Shown here: piece after piece, positions 51,589-61,112 of the stretch
Numbering within the stretch: the stretch's first letter is position 1
Layout of the letters: each line of letters opens with the position of its first letter
Assembly: GCF_001493375.1 (NCBI RefSeq)
Contig: NZ_LN929755.1
Coordinates: 1 to 64,000 of the forward strand
DNA: 64,000 nucleotides
Source of the DNA: Streptomyces specialis
GTDB taxonomy: Bacteria; Actinomycetota; Actinomycetes; Streptomycetales; Streptomycetaceae
Direction of reading: 5' to 3'
Notes under the pieces: generated by a model
Seen by the model: only the letters and a program-made list of their open reading frames with translations
Databases searched by the model: none
What the model was told of the DNA's origin: nothing
Made by a program: the position numbers and the translations under genes

Positions 51589-52353
51589 GTGACCGACGCG
51601 CTCATCGACCGCGGGCCGCGCGCCTCGGGCCGTTCCTCCGCGCTCGGCCTGCTGGTCACGCCGCTGCTGCTCGCCGCGGCGTGCGCCGCGCTCTACCTCT
51701 ATCTGCGCGGCCAGGACCTGGACAGCATCGAGTCCCGCTCGATCAACCGCGACGTCATCACCCAGCAACTCCTCGAACACATCAGGCTCGTCGCCGCCTC
51801 CACCGGCCTGGTCGTCGCCATCGCCCTGCCGTTGGGCGTGCTGCTCACCCGGCCCCGGCTCGGCGCGCTCGGCACACCGCTGCTGATGCTCGCCAACATC
51901 GGCCAGGCCGTGCCGTCCATCGGCGTCCTGGTGCTGCTGGCGGTCACCGTCGGCATCGGGTTCGACAAGGCCCTGATCGCGCTCGTGCTCGTCTCCGTGC
52001 TGCCGGTGCTCCGCAACACCATGGTCGGCCTGCGCGGCGTCGATCCGGCGCTCATCGACGCGGGCCGGGGCATGGGCCTGACCCGGACGGCCGTCCTGTT
52101 CCGCGTCGAACTCCCGCTCGCCGTCCCGGTGATGATGGCCGGGCTCCGCGTCGCGCTCATCCTCAACGTCAGCAGCGCGACGCTCGCCACGTTCACCAAC
52201 GCCGGTGGCCTGGGCGGGCTCATCAGCACCGGCATCGCCCTCAACCGGACCTCCGTCCTGCTGACCGGGAGCGTCCTGACGGCCGTCCTCGCCCTGACCT
52301 GCGACTGGCTGGTCGGCCTCGCCGAACGCTACCTGCGCCCCCGCGGCCTGTGA
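51589..52353 (+). CDS. Osmoprotectant ABC permease, mirror copy
   Basis: Exact mirror of 50708-51472 and probably not a real second gene. Same GTG start and 254 residues. Confidence 0.5.
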   Translation: MTDALIDRGPRASGRSSALGLLVTPLLLAAACAALYLYLRGQDLDSIESRSINRDVITQQLLEHIRLVAASTGLVVAIALPLGVLLTRPRLGALGTPLLMLANIGQAVPSIGVLVLLAVTVGIGFDKALIALVLVSVLPVLRNTMVGLRGVDPALIDAGRGMGLTRTAVLFRVELPLAVPVMMAGLRVALILNVSSATLATFTNAGGLGGLISTGIALNRTSVLLTGSVLTAVLALTCDWLVGLAERYLRPRGL

Positions 52354-52413
52354 TGTCCGCCTGAACCCTGTCGCCTGAACACCGTTTCACTTTCGAGGAG
52401 TTGACCGACCGCC

Positions 52414-53406
52414 ATGCGTCCGTTCAGCCTGTCCCGCCCCCCTGCCCGCCGCGGTGCGACCGCTGCCGCCGCCGTGGCCGCCCTGACGGTCCTCGCCGCC
52501 GGCTGCTCCCTGGACACCTCCGACAGCGACGCCGAGCCCGGCAGCCTCGCCGAGGACGCCTCGCTGGACGGCGCCTCCTTCACCGTGGGCTCCAAGGAGT
52601 TCACCGAGCAGCTCGTGCTCTGCCAGATCACCGCCCTCGCCCTGACCTCGGTCGGCGCGGAGGTGTCGCAGGAATGCGGCCTCCAGGGCAGCAACACCAC
52701 GCGCAGCGCCCTGGAGTCGGGCGACATCGACATGTACTGGGAGTACACCGGCACGGCCTGGATCAACTTCCTCGGCCACACCGATCCGATCGACGACCCC
52801 ACCGAGCAGTACGAGTCCGCCGCGCGCGAGGACCTCGACCAGAACGCCATCGCCTGGCTGACCCCGGCGCCCGCCAACAACACCTACGCCATCGTGGCCG
52901 AGACGGGCACCGCCGAGGAACTCGGCGTCGCCACCCTCTCCGACTACGCCGCGCTCGTCGCCGACGACCCCGGGCAGGCGACGCTCTGCATCGCGAGCGA
53001 GTTCGCCGGCCGGGACGACGGTCTGCCGGGCCTGGAGGAGGCGTACGGATTCCACGTCGAGGGCGGCAACCTGGCCACCCTCGCCGAGGGCGCGATCTAC
53101 AACGCCGTCGCCGACAACGACCCGTGCAACTTCGGCGAGGCGGCCACCACCGACGGCCGCATCGAGGGCCTCGGCCTGACCGTTCTCACCGACGACAAGC
53201 ACTTCTTCCCCGTCTACAACCCCGCCCTCACCGTCCGCGCCTCCGTGCTGGAGGAGCACCCCGACCTGGAGCCGGTCTTCGCGGCGATCGCCCCCGCCCT
53301 GACGGACGAGGCGCTGCAAGGGCTGAACGCGCGCGTCGACATCGACGGCGAGGACGCCGCCGACGTCGCCCGGGACTGGCTCCAGCAGGAGGGCTTCATC
53401 GGCTGA
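52414..53406 (+). CDS. Osmoprotectant-binding lipoprotein, mirror copy
   Basis: Exact mirror of 49655-50647, 330 residues; duplicated by the fold-back and probably not a real second gene. Confidence 0.5.
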   Translation: MRPFSLSRPPARRGATAAAAVAALTVLAAGCSLDTSDSDAEPGSLAEDASLDGASFTVGSKEFTEQLVLCQITALALTSVGAEVSQECGLQGSNTTRSALESGDIDMYWEYTGTAWINFLGHTDPIDDPTEQYESAAREDLDQNAIAWLTPAPANNTYAIVAETGTAEELGVATLSDYAALVADDPGQATLCIASEFAGRDDGLPGLEEAYGFHVEGGNLATLAEGAIYNAVADNDPCNFGEAATTDGRIEGLGLTVLTDDKHFFPVYNPALTVRASVLEEHPDLEPVFAAIAPALTDEALQGLNARVDIDGEDAADVARDWLQQEGFIG

Positions 53407-53440
53407 CCGGTGGATCGGCCGAGCGCCCGATCCACCGGTC
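53405..53440. terminator. Hairpin terminator, mirror copy
   Basis: Mirror of 49621-49656 with the same perfect 14-bp stem. Confidence 0.5.
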
Positions 53441-53451
53441 GCCGCGCGCGG

Positions 53452-53880
53452 TCAGAATCCGTCGTTGTAACGCGTCAGACAGATGGCGAACCGCCGCAGG
53501 TCCTCCTCCGACCACCCCGCCAGCCGCTGCTCGAACGCCTGGCGGCGGGCCGTCACATAGTCGGCCAGCACCTCGGCACCGGCCGGGGTGAGGTGGAGGA
53601 CCTGCGCGCGGTGGTCGTCCTCGGCGGTGCGGCGCTCGACCAGTCCGAGCCGTTCAAGGGCGGCGACCTGGCGGCTGATGGTCGACTTGTCGAGGAGATA
53701 GTGCGCCGCCAGATCGGCCGCGCGGCAGCCCGGGTGCTCGGCGACATGGGTGAGCAGCGTCGCGGAGACCAGGGACAGCCGTGGATGCAGACGGGCGGCG
53801 GCGGCCCTGGCGCGCCGCGCGAAGGTCGTCAGCTCACGCTGGATCACCGTCATGGCCTCGTCGCGGGTCTCGACCTGCAC
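53452..53880 (-). CDS. MarR-family regulator, mirror copy
   Basis: Exact mirror of 49181-49609, 142 residues, with the same GGAGGTG-led GTG start. Confidence 0.5.
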   Translation of the reverse strand: MQVETRDEAMTVIQRELTTFARRARAAAARLHPRLSLVSATLLTHVAEHPGCRAADLAAHYLLDKSTISRQVAALERLGLVERRTAEDDHRAQVLHLTPAGAEVLADYVTARRQAFEQRLAGWSEEDLRRFAICLTRYNDGF

Positions 53881-53956
53881 AGGTGGCACCTCCATCCATA
53901 TGGCTGTACGATACACCTATCAGGTTGTAGAAGCCAACCAAAGGACCGTTCCTCCG

Positions 53957-54979
53957 ATGAGCACTCCGCTGCGCCATGTCCTCGGCCATCTGGTGATCCC
54001 GCTCCTGATGTGCGCCGGGATGGGCTTCGCCTACCTGGGCGCGTTCACCGTTCCCGAGCCCCACGACCTGCCCGTCGCCGTCGTGGACGCGCCCGACCTG
54101 GCACGGTCGCTCCAGGACCGGGCCGGCGACGCCCTCGACGTGCGCACCGCGACCTCCCGCGACGAGGCCGTCGAACTGCTCAAGGACCGCGAGATCACCG
54201 GCGCCTACCTCCCCGCCGGCGGCCGGGACGGGAGCGGCCCCGAGCTGCTCATCGCGTCGGCCGGGTCCGACATGAGCGCCACCGCCGCCCAGCAGGTCTT
54301 CACCCCGGTCGCCACCGAGCGGGGCGCCCCCCTGCGGGTGACGGACATCGTCCCGCCCGTGGACGACGACCCGACCGGCAGCGGCCTGTTCTTCCTGATG
54401 ATCGCCGTCAGCATCGGCTCCTACGGCTCCGTCGCGGTCCTCGGCGCGGCCGGCGCGGCGCTGCGGATGCGGGTGAGGGCCGCGCTGGTGGCGGGCGTCT
54501 CCCTCGCGGTGAGCCTGATCGGCACCGCCTTCGCCGGACCGCTGTTCCACCTCGTGCACCACGGGCTGTGGGGCGTGTGGGCGATGTCGTGGCTGTACTC
54601 GGCGGGCATCCTGTTCATCGGCACCGGCCTGCACACGTTCCTCAAACGCTGGACGACGCTGACCGTGATGGCGCTGTTCGTGATGCTGAACTTCACCAGC
54701 TCCGGCGGCCTGTTCCGCCCCGAGCTGCAGAACGGCTTCTTCGGCGCCCTCCACTCCTTCTGGAACGGCGCCGGCTTCGTCGAGGGCCGGCGCGGCCTGG
54801 TCTACTTAGACGGCCTCGACCGGGCCCGCAACGCGGCGGCCCTCACCGTCCGGCGGGCCACCGGCCTGGCCCTCGTCACCGCTGCCGCCAGGACCGAACA
54901 CCACCGCACCCGCCCCCACCCACCCGGCGAGACCGCCACCCGGCCCGCGGGGAACGAGGAAGGGAGGGAGGCGGTCTAC
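53957..54979 (+). CDS. Multi-TM membrane protein, truncated mirror copy
   Basis: Mirror of 48089-49104. The last 60 or so codons differ from the other copy (for example VYFDGLDLARN versus VYLDGLDRARN), and both run into adapter, consistent with sequencing error at read ends rather than divergence. Confidence 0.5.
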
Positions 54980-55007
54980 CATAAACATCAGCCGCTGCTG
55001 ACGAAGC
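54980..55007. other. Degraded Nextera read-1 adapter, right edge of palindrome
   Basis: The reverse complement reads TCGTCAGCAGCGGCTGATG and so on, matching the Nextera read-1 transposase adapter over about 30 bases with several errors. It supplies the false stop of the ABC ATPase. Confidence 0.85.
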
Positions 55008-56037
55008 GGACAGTGCTGCCACAGGGGCTCGGGGCCTCCCGGACGAGGGCGGCGGCCGGGTCCGTGCCGGCGTCGGGCCGGGCGGGCGGGCGCAGCCAGC
55101 GGCGCGGCCTGCCGTCCGCGCCGACCAGGACGGCGCGCGGGGCACCGCCGGCGTCCTCCGCTCCGGCCCCGGCCGGGTCCTCGCGGGCCATGTCCTCGCG
55201 GGCCGGGTCGTCGCGGGCCGGATCCTCGGTGACCACGTCGACGGGGTCCAGCGGGAGGGTGCCGACGGGCACCAGGCGCAGTCCGCGGATCGCGGCTCCC
55301 GAACCGATGAACGACGCGACGAAGTCGTCGGCGGGGGCGGCGAGGATCGCGGCGGGCGTGTCGTACTGCGCGGTGCGGGCCTGCTCGCCGAACAGGGCGA
55401 TCCGGTCGCCGAGTTTGACCGCCTCGGTCACGTCGTGGGTGACGAGCACGATGGTCTTGCGGATCTTGGCCTGGAGGTCGAGGAACTCGTCCTGGAGCCG
55501 CTCCCGCGTGATCGGGTCGATCGCGCCGAACGGCTCGTCCATCAGCATCACGGGCGGGTCGGCGGCCAACGCGCGGGCCACGCCGACGCGTTGCTGCTGG
55601 CCGCCGGACAGCTCCCTGGGATACCGGCGGCGGAACGCGGCGGGGTCGAGGCCGATCAGGTCCAGCAGGGTGTCGACGCGTTCGCGGATCCGTTTCTTGT
55701 CCCAGCCCAGAGTGCGCGGGACGAGGCCGATGTTGTCGGCGACGGTCAGGTGCGGGAAGAGGCCGACCTGCTGGATGACGTAGCCGATGCGGCGGCGCAA
55801 CTGGTCGGGGTCGGCCTGGGTGACGTCCTCGCCGTCGAGGAGAACGCGGCCCGAACTGGGCTCGATCAGGCGGTTGATGAGGCGCAGGGTGGTGGTCTTC
55901 CCGCAGCCGGACGGGCCGAGCAGGACGACGATCTCGCCGGCCGCGATGTCGAGCGACAACTCCGAGATGGCGGGGGCCTGCTGGCCGGGGTAGTGCTTGC
56001 TGACCCGGTCCAGCCGGATCATCGGCTCGGCGCTCAC
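54988..56037 (-). CDS. Osmoprotectant ABC transporter ATPase (OpuCA/ProV type), C-terminus cut by adapter
   Basis: 349 residues as read, about 341 of host sequence. Walker A GPSGCGKTT, signature LSGGQQQRVGVARAL, Walker B VMLMDEPFGAID and H-loop VTHDVTEA. An Asp/Arg-rich repeat linker (DPARDDPAREDMAREDP) precedes a CBS-like tail that is interrupted at 55008. GTG start overlaps the stop of the first permease. The missing tail probably ends WAAIARESPGGPS, which survives at the palindrome centre, joining directly to the second permease. Confidence 0.9.
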   Translation of the reverse strand: MSAEPMIRLDRVSKHYPGQQAPAISELSLDIAAGEIVVLLGPSGCGKTTTLRLINRLIEPSSGRVLLDGEDVTQADPDQLRRRIGYVIQQVGLFPHLTVADNIGLVPRTLGWDKKRIRERVDTLLDLIGLDPAAFRRRYPRELSGGQQQRVGVARALAADPPVMLMDEPFGAIDPITRERLQDEFLDLQAKIRKTIVLVTHDVTEAVKLGDRIALFGEQARTAQYDTPAAILAAPADDFVASFIGSGAAIRGLRLVPVGTLPLDPVDVVTEDPARDDPAREDMAREDPAGAGAEDAGGAPRAVLVGADGRPRRWLRPPARPDAGTDPAAALVREAPSPCGSTVRFVSSG

Positions 56038-56678
56038 GCGATGCCCCGCGAGGTGGTGAGCCGACCCACGACGACGAACAGCAGGTCGAGGGCGAGGGCG
56101 AGGAGGGCCACGCCGAGCGTTCCGGCGAGCGCGTCGTTGAGGGCGTTGGCGCCGCCGATGCGGGCCAGGCCGCCGAAGATCAGCTCACCGAGGCCCGGGC
56201 CGCTGACGGCGGCGGCGATGGCGGCGATCCCGACGCACATCAGGGTGGCGGTGCGCACCCCGGCGAGCACCACCGGCCAGGCGAGCGGGAGTCGGACGCG
56301 CCGGACGCGCTCCCAGCGGCCGAGCCCGAGGCCGCGCGCCGCGTCCTCGACCGCGCGGGGCACGGATTCCAGGCCGGTGACGGTGTTGCGCAGGATCGGG
56401 AAGACCGCGTAGAGGACCAGGGCCGTGACGGTGGGTCCGGAGCCCAGGCCGAGCAGCGGGATCAGCAGGCCGAAGAGGGCGAAGGAGGGGATGGTGAGCA
56501 TGGTCCCGGTCACGCCGAGGACCAGCGCCCCGGCCCGGGGGCGCCCGGCGACGGCGATGCCCGCCGCGACCCCGACCACCGACGCGATGGCGATCGCGGT
56601 GAGGACGACCTGGGCGTGTTCCGTGGTCAACACGACGATATCGGGCCACCGTTCGGAGATGTACTCGGCGAAACTCAT
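56034..56678 (-). CDS. Osmoprotectant ABC permease (OpuCD-type)
   Basis: A 214-residue permease: FAEYISERWPDIVVLTTEH N-terminus, about five TM helices, VTGTMLTIPSFALFGLLIP and EAA loop VEDAARGLGLGRWERV. First gene of the operon permease-ATPase-permease-binding protein. ATG at 56678 with GGGGAGA upstream. Forms a heterodimeric channel with the second permease. Confidence 0.9.
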   Translation of the reverse strand: MSFAEYISERWPDIVVLTTEHAQVVLTAIAIASVVGVAAGIAVAGRPRAGALVLGVTGTMLTIPSFALFGLLIPLLGLGSGPTVTALVLYAVFPILRNTVTGLESVPRAVEDAARGLGLGRWERVRRVRLPLAWPVVLAGVRTATLMCVGIAAIAAAVSGPGLGELIFGGLARIGGANALNDALAGTLGVALLALALDLLFVVVGRLTTSRGIA

Positions 56679-56983
56679 CCGTCTCCCCCTGTTCGCGATC
56701 GCATCCCCCCATAGTCGGGTCGCCGTTTCCGATCTTCAATGGCCTGAGCGAACTCCTGTGCGGGAAAGGGGCGGCGGGGGCGGGCCGGCCGCCCGTTCCG
56801 CGTGGCACATGTCACAGTGTCAACCGCGCGCGGGCCGGTGAGCTGGTACGTCGCGCGGCGAGAGCGTACGCCGTATGCCTACGACGAAATCAGCCCCCGG
56901 AGAGCCTTCCCGGCCGCCTGCCCCGCTGGGACCATCGGAGTCCGTCGACATGACCTGACCTGCACCTGTGGGGGGCGAGACAG
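56679..56983. other. Intergenic region, no gene
   Basis: Upstream region of the osmoprotectant operon (leftward) and of a membrane-protein gene (rightward). A GCGATCGC palindrome at 56695-56702 lies close to the permease start; nothing else was recognised. Confidence 0.5.
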
Positions 56984-57766
56984 ATGGACGCGCCGAGACC
57001 GACACGCATGCCCGACCGGCGAGAAACCGGCGCCGGGCCGACCTACCAGGCGCTGGACCCCGGGCTGGACGACACGGTCCGCTGGGGAACTTTGGGCGGC
57101 CAGTTCCTCAAGGCCCTGCTGGTGGCCCACCTGGTGACGATGTTCCCGCTGACGATCGTCCTGGCCCAGTGGTGGGCCGACACGGAGATCAGCGACTTCC
57201 TGGTGATCCTCGCGGTGGTGCTCGGGATGATCTCCTACACGGCCGTGCTGATGTTCGGCCGCGCCACCGAACCGGTCGCGGAATGGCGGGTGTTGCTGAG
57301 CGGCCGTCACCACCGCGCGGAGGACGTCCACCGGCGGATCGGCGACGCGCTGCGCGAGCGCGGCGGCCCGCTGTCCGCCGTGCCGCACCGCGTGCCCCTG
57401 CCGGCCGGCGCGGGCGCCAACCACCGGCTGCGGGTCGGTGACGGGCAGTACCAGGCGTACGTCTCGGTCTTCCCGCACGGCACCGGGCTGTACGTCGGCT
57501 GGACGATGTGGCGTTCGCGGCGCGGCTGGCAACTCGTCCTGCGTTTCCTCCTCGACGTCTGGAGCGGTTTCGCCGCCCAGGACGCCGACGAGCGGCGCAC
57601 CATCCGCGCCGAACGCCCCCGCGCGATGCTGGAGTCGGTCCACCTCGCCTGCCGCGAAGCGGTCGCGGCCGAAGCGGTCGCGACCGAAGCCGGGACCGGG
57701 GCGGGGGAAACGGTCACCTCCCCCGCCGCCCTCGGCAACGGCGCCCGCCCGCCGGTCACCCGCTGA
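56984..57766 (+). CDS. Conserved two-TM membrane protein
   Basis: A 260-residue protein with two adjacent TM helices (ALLVAHLVTMFPLTIVLAQ and FLVILAVVLGMISYTAVLMF, about 43-90), then a cytoplasmic domain with HRAEDVHRRIGDALRERG and YQAYVSVFPHGTGLYVGWTMWR. A low-complexity EAVAAEAVATEA run precedes the C-terminus. Streptomyces-specific hypothetical. ATG at 56984 with GGGGGGCGAGA upstream. Confidence 0.75.
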   Translation: MDAPRPTRMPDRRETGAGPTYQALDPGLDDTVRWGTLGGQFLKALLVAHLVTMFPLTIVLAQWWADTEISDFLVILAVVLGMISYTAVLMFGRATEPVAEWRVLLSGRHHRAEDVHRRIGDALRERGGPLSAVPHRVPLPAGAGANHRLRVGDGQYQAYVSVFPHGTGLYVGWTMWRSRRGWQLVLRFLLDVWSGFAAQDADERRTIRAERPRAMLESVHLACREAVAAEAVATEAGTGAGETVTSPAALGNGARPPVTR

Positions 57767-57896
57767 AACCGTGACGAACCCCCGGACGGGCGCAAGTTCA
57801 CCGGGTCGCGTCGGGAGGTTCACCGGCGCGCCCGGCGCGCGCCCCCGGGTCTCCGTAGACAGTGGTCAACCCCAGCCAATCCCAGGGAGCTTGACC

Positions 57897-59459
57897 ATGC
57901 CCATGCACAGACGCACCGTTCTCCGTTCCGGTCTCCTCGCCGGCGCGGTCGCCGCCACACCGGCCCTGCTGCCGTCGGGAACGGCCTTCGCCGCCCCCGC
58001 CTTCGTACGACGGGGGCGGCCCGCCGTTTCGCACGGAGTGCAGGCCGGAGACATGAGCGGGCGGAGCGGCGTCGTGTGGACCCGGGCCGACCGGGCGGCG
58101 CGGATGTCCGTCGAGATCAGCACCCGTCCCGACTTCCGGCGCTCGATCACCGTGCCGGGCGACCTCCTCACCGCCGACAGCGACTTCACCGGCCGGGTCA
58201 GGCTCTCCGGGCTGCCGACCGGGCAGGAACTGCACTACCGGGTCCGCCTCGCGGACCCCGACAACCCGTCCGTCACGGGCGAGCCGGTCGCCGGACGGCT
58301 GCGCACCGCGCCCGGCGCCCGCGACGACGTCCGCTTCCTGTGGTCGGCCGACCTCGCCGGGCAGGGCTGGGGCATCAACCCCGACATCGGCGGCTACCGC
58401 GTCTTCCGCGCCATGGCCGAACGCGACCCGGACTTCTTCCTGTGCAGCGGCGACCTGTGGTACTCGGACGGGCCGATCACCGAGCGGGTGCCCCTGCCGG
58501 ACGGCCAGGTGTGGCGGAACCTCGTGACGCCCGAGAAGTCCAAGGTCGCCGAGACGCTCGCCGAGTTCCGCGGGCAGCACAAGTACAACCTCATGGACGA
58601 CAACCTCCGCGCGTTCACGGCGGCCGTGCCGATGGTCAACCAGTGGGACGACCACGAGGTCCTCAACAACTGGTACCCCGGCGAGGTCCTCACCGACTCC
58701 CGCTACACCGAGAAGCGGGTCGACGTCCTCGCCGCGCGGGCCCGGCAGGCGCTGTTCGAGTACCTGCCCATCGACCGCCGCCCCCGCGACGAGGGACGCG
58801 TCCACCGCGTCATCCGCTACGGCCCGCACCTCGACGTCTTCGTCCTGGACATGCGCAGCTTCCGCGACCCCAACGGCCCCAACAACGCGCCCGCTCCCGA
58901 CACCGGCATCCTCGGCGCCGAGCAGACGGCGTGGCTGAAGCGGGAGTTGGCCGCGTCCCGCGCCACCTGGAAGGTGATCGCCAACGACATCCCGCTCGGG
59001 CTCGTCGTCCCGGACGGCCAGACCGGCAACGAGGGCGTCGCGCAGGGCGACGGCGGCGCGCCGCTGGGCCGGGAGGCCGAGATCGCCGACGTGCTGTCGT
59101 TCATCCGCCACCGCGACATCGCCAACACGGTGTGGCTGACCGCCGACGTCCACTTCACCGCCGCCCACCACTACTCCCCCGACCGGGCGGTCTTCCAGGA
59201 CTTCAAGCCGTTCTGGGAGTTCGTGTCCGGGCCGCTCAACGCCGTCGTGGCCGTGACGCCCAACCCGCTGGACCCGACGTTCGGGCCCGAGGTGCGCTTC
59301 GCGGGGACCGCGGAGAGCCTCGCCAAGAACAGCCCCCTGTACGGGAATCAGTTCTTCGGCGAGGTCGAGATCGACGCCGCCACCACCGTGATGACCGTCC
59401 GCCTGCGCGACACGGACGGCGCCGAACTGTGGTCCGTGGAGCTGAACCCCGAACGCTGA
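57897..59459 (+). CDS. phoD: Alkaline phosphatase D (PhoD) family phosphoesterase
   Basis: A 520-residue secreted metallophosphoesterase with Tat leader (HRRTVLRSGLLAG). After a fibronectin-like N-domain (GVQAGDMSGRSGVVWTRAD) come FLWSADLAG, FFLCSGDLWYSD, NQWDDHEVLNNWYP and WLTADVHFTAAHHYSP, the PhoD active-site series binding iron and calcium. Releases phosphate from phosphodi- and monoesters outside the cell. ATG at 57897 with AGGGAG. No PHO box was recognised upstream. Confidence 0.92.
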   Translation: MPMHRRTVLRSGLLAGAVAATPALLPSGTAFAAPAFVRRGRPAVSHGVQAGDMSGRSGVVWTRADRAARMSVEISTRPDFRRSITVPGDLLTADSDFTGRVRLSGLPTGQELHYRVRLADPDNPSVTGEPVAGRLRTAPGARDDVRFLWSADLAGQGWGINPDIGGYRVFRAMAERDPDFFLCSGDLWYSDGPITERVPLPDGQVWRNLVTPEKSKVAETLAEFRGQHKYNLMDDNLRAFTAAVPMVNQWDDHEVLNNWYPGEVLTDSRYTEKRVDVLAARARQALFEYLPIDRRPRDEGRVHRVIRYGPHLDVFVLDMRSFRDPNGPNNAPAPDTGILGAEQTAWLKRELAASRATWKVIANDIPLGLVVPDGQTGNEGVAQGDGGAPLGREAEIADVLSFIRHRDIANTVWLTADVHFTAAHHYSPDRAVFQDFKPFWEFVSGPLNAVVAVTPNPLDPTFGPEVRFAGTAESLAKNSPLYGNQFFGEVEIDAATTVMTVRLRDTDGAELWSVELNPER

Positions 59460-59524
59460 GCGGCCCGCCCGCCGCCGGTAGGCTCCGCTCAGCACAGTCC
59501 CGGTACTTCAGGAGGCGAGTCACG

Positions 59525-60841
59525 ATGTCGGCCCACGCGGAACAGCGCGGCGAGGAGATACTCGGCGTCCTCGACACCGCCTTCGGGCAGTTGCTGGCGG
59601 CCGATCCGGCGGCGTTCCGGGTGAAGTTCCGGAAGATGGCGGGCTCGGCGTTCGCGTTCTACCGGGGCACGGCCTGCCTCTTCTACCACGACCTGGCGGC
59701 CGAGCAGAGCGGCGGGCCGTTCCTCGACGAGCGCACGTTGCGGGTGTGGATCCACGGCGACCTGCACGCCGAGAACTTCGGCACGTACATGGACTCCAAC
59801 GGCCGTCTCGTCTTCAACGTGAACGACTTCGACGAGGCCTACGTCGGGCCGTACACCTGGGACTTGAAGCGCTTCGCCGCCTCGGTCGCCCTGATCGGCT
59901 ACACCAAGGCGCTCAGCGACGGCATGATCAGCGATCTGGTCCGGACCTACGCCACCGCCTACCGCGAGCGCATCCACGCGCTCGCGGTGGGCGCGCGGGA
60001 GGAGGACGTGCCGCCGTTCACCCTCGACACGGCGACCGGCCCGCTGCTGACCGCGCTGCGCGACGCGCGTTCCCGCACCCGTTTCGCGCTGCTGGACGGG
60101 ATGAGCGAGATCCGCGACTACGAGCGGCGGTTCACGCCCGGCGGCGGCGCCATCGCGCTGGACGCGTCGGTGAGGGACAAGGTGCTGGCCGCGTTCGACG
60201 CCTACCTGGAGACCCTGCCGCCGTCCAGCCTGGCCCGGCCTGACACCTACCGCGTCAAGGATGTCGTCGGCCGGCGCGGCATCGGGATCGGCAGCGCGGG
60301 CCTGCCGTCGTACAACCTGCTGCTGGAGGGCAACAGCGACGCCCTGGAGAACGACGTCGTCATCTACATCAAGCAGGCGCAGACCCCGGCCGCGTCCCGG
60401 CACATCGTGGAGGAGCGCGTCCGGTCGTACTTCCTGCACGAGGGCCACCGCACGGTGATCTCGCAGCGCGCGCTCCAGGCCCACGCCGACCAGTGGCTGG
60501 GCTGGACGGAGCTGGACGGCGCGGGCCAGCTCGTCGCCGAGGTGTCGCCGTACGCGGTGGACCTGGACTGGTCCGACATCGACGACCCGGCCGAGATCGC
60601 GCACGTCGTCGCGGACCTGGGCCGGGCCACGGCGACCATGCACGCGGCGGCGGACGACTCCAGCGGCCACTCGCTGGTGCCGTTCTCCACCGAGGAGGCG
60701 ATCGACGCGGCGATCACGCCGGACGAGGCCGGCTTCGCCGACATGCTGGTCGACTTCGCCCACACCTACGGCGCCCGCGCCCGCGCCGACCACCAGACCT
60801 TCGTCGACCTGTTCCGCAACGGCCGCATCCCGGGCCTGTAG
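59525..60841 (+). CDS. DUF2252 family protein
   Basis: A 438-residue protein of the DUF2252 family, a kinase-like fold: RVWIHGDLHAENFGTYMDSNGRLVFNVNDFDEAY (parts) contains HGDxHxxN and DFD, as in aminoglycoside phosphotransferases; FYRGTACLFYHD precedes it. Phosphotransferase activity is inferred, not shown. ATG at 59525 with AGGAGGCGAG. Follows phoD by 65 bp on the same strand. Confidence 0.88.
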   Translation: MSAHAEQRGEEILGVLDTAFGQLLAADPAAFRVKFRKMAGSAFAFYRGTACLFYHDLAAEQSGGPFLDERTLRVWIHGDLHAENFGTYMDSNGRLVFNVNDFDEAYVGPYTWDLKRFAASVALIGYTKALSDGMISDLVRTYATAYRERIHALAVGAREEDVPPFTLDTATGPLLTALRDARSRTRFALLDGMSEIRDYERRFTPGGGAIALDASVRDKVLAAFDAYLETLPPSSLARPDTYRVKDVVGRRGIGIGSAGLPSYNLLLEGNSDALENDVVIYIKQAQTPAASRHIVEERVRSYFLHEGHRTVISQRALQAHADQWLGWTELDGAGQLVAEVSPYAVDLDWSDIDDPAEIAHVVADLGRATATMHAAADDSSGHSLVPFSTEEAIDAAITPDEAGFADMLVDFAHTYGARARADHQTFVDLFRNGRIPGL

Positions 60842-61112
60842 CCGGGACCCCGACCCGCGCGGTCAGAAGGCGCCGGGACCGGAGCACCACATCGTCCAGC
60901 GGCATTCCAAGGGGGGCACTCGTGCCTCTTGATCCGCTCCCGGCACGGCGACCTCGTGGGGACGGCGGTGCGTGCCGTCCTGGCCGGTCCTTCCCCCAGG
61001 CGGCCGTACCGGTGCTTCCAGACGGGTCCCAGGTGCCGTCTGTCATCATTGCGGAGCAGGTACGTGAACCGAACAGATCGACTCTGGCCCCTGGCGGGCA
61101 GGTGGAAGTGCG

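Larger units (their letters stand above)
48082..54979. repeat. 6.9 kb inverted repeat with fold-back centre
   Basis: Position x corresponds to 103061-x on the other strand. Arms appear identical from the centre (51530/51531) out to 48273/54788; the outer 190 bases differ at roughly one base in eight, as low-quality read ends do. Adapter remnants lie at both outer ends. Permease, binding-protein, MarR and membrane-protein genes are each present twice in mirror order. Most likely an assembly or library artefact; the left arm is the orientation collinear with the rest of the ABC operon. Confidence 0.9.

Noticed and set aside
48082..54979. Possible real inverted duplication giving two copies of the osmoprotectant genes
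   Set aside because: Zero-length spacer, error-rich outer ends beside adapters, and an ATPase tail stranded at the centre fit an artefact far better.
55180..55245. Repeat resembling the 16-bp units at 20.8 kb
   Set aside because: It encodes the Asp/Arg-rich linker of the ABC ATPase; the likeness is due to shared GC-rich codons.
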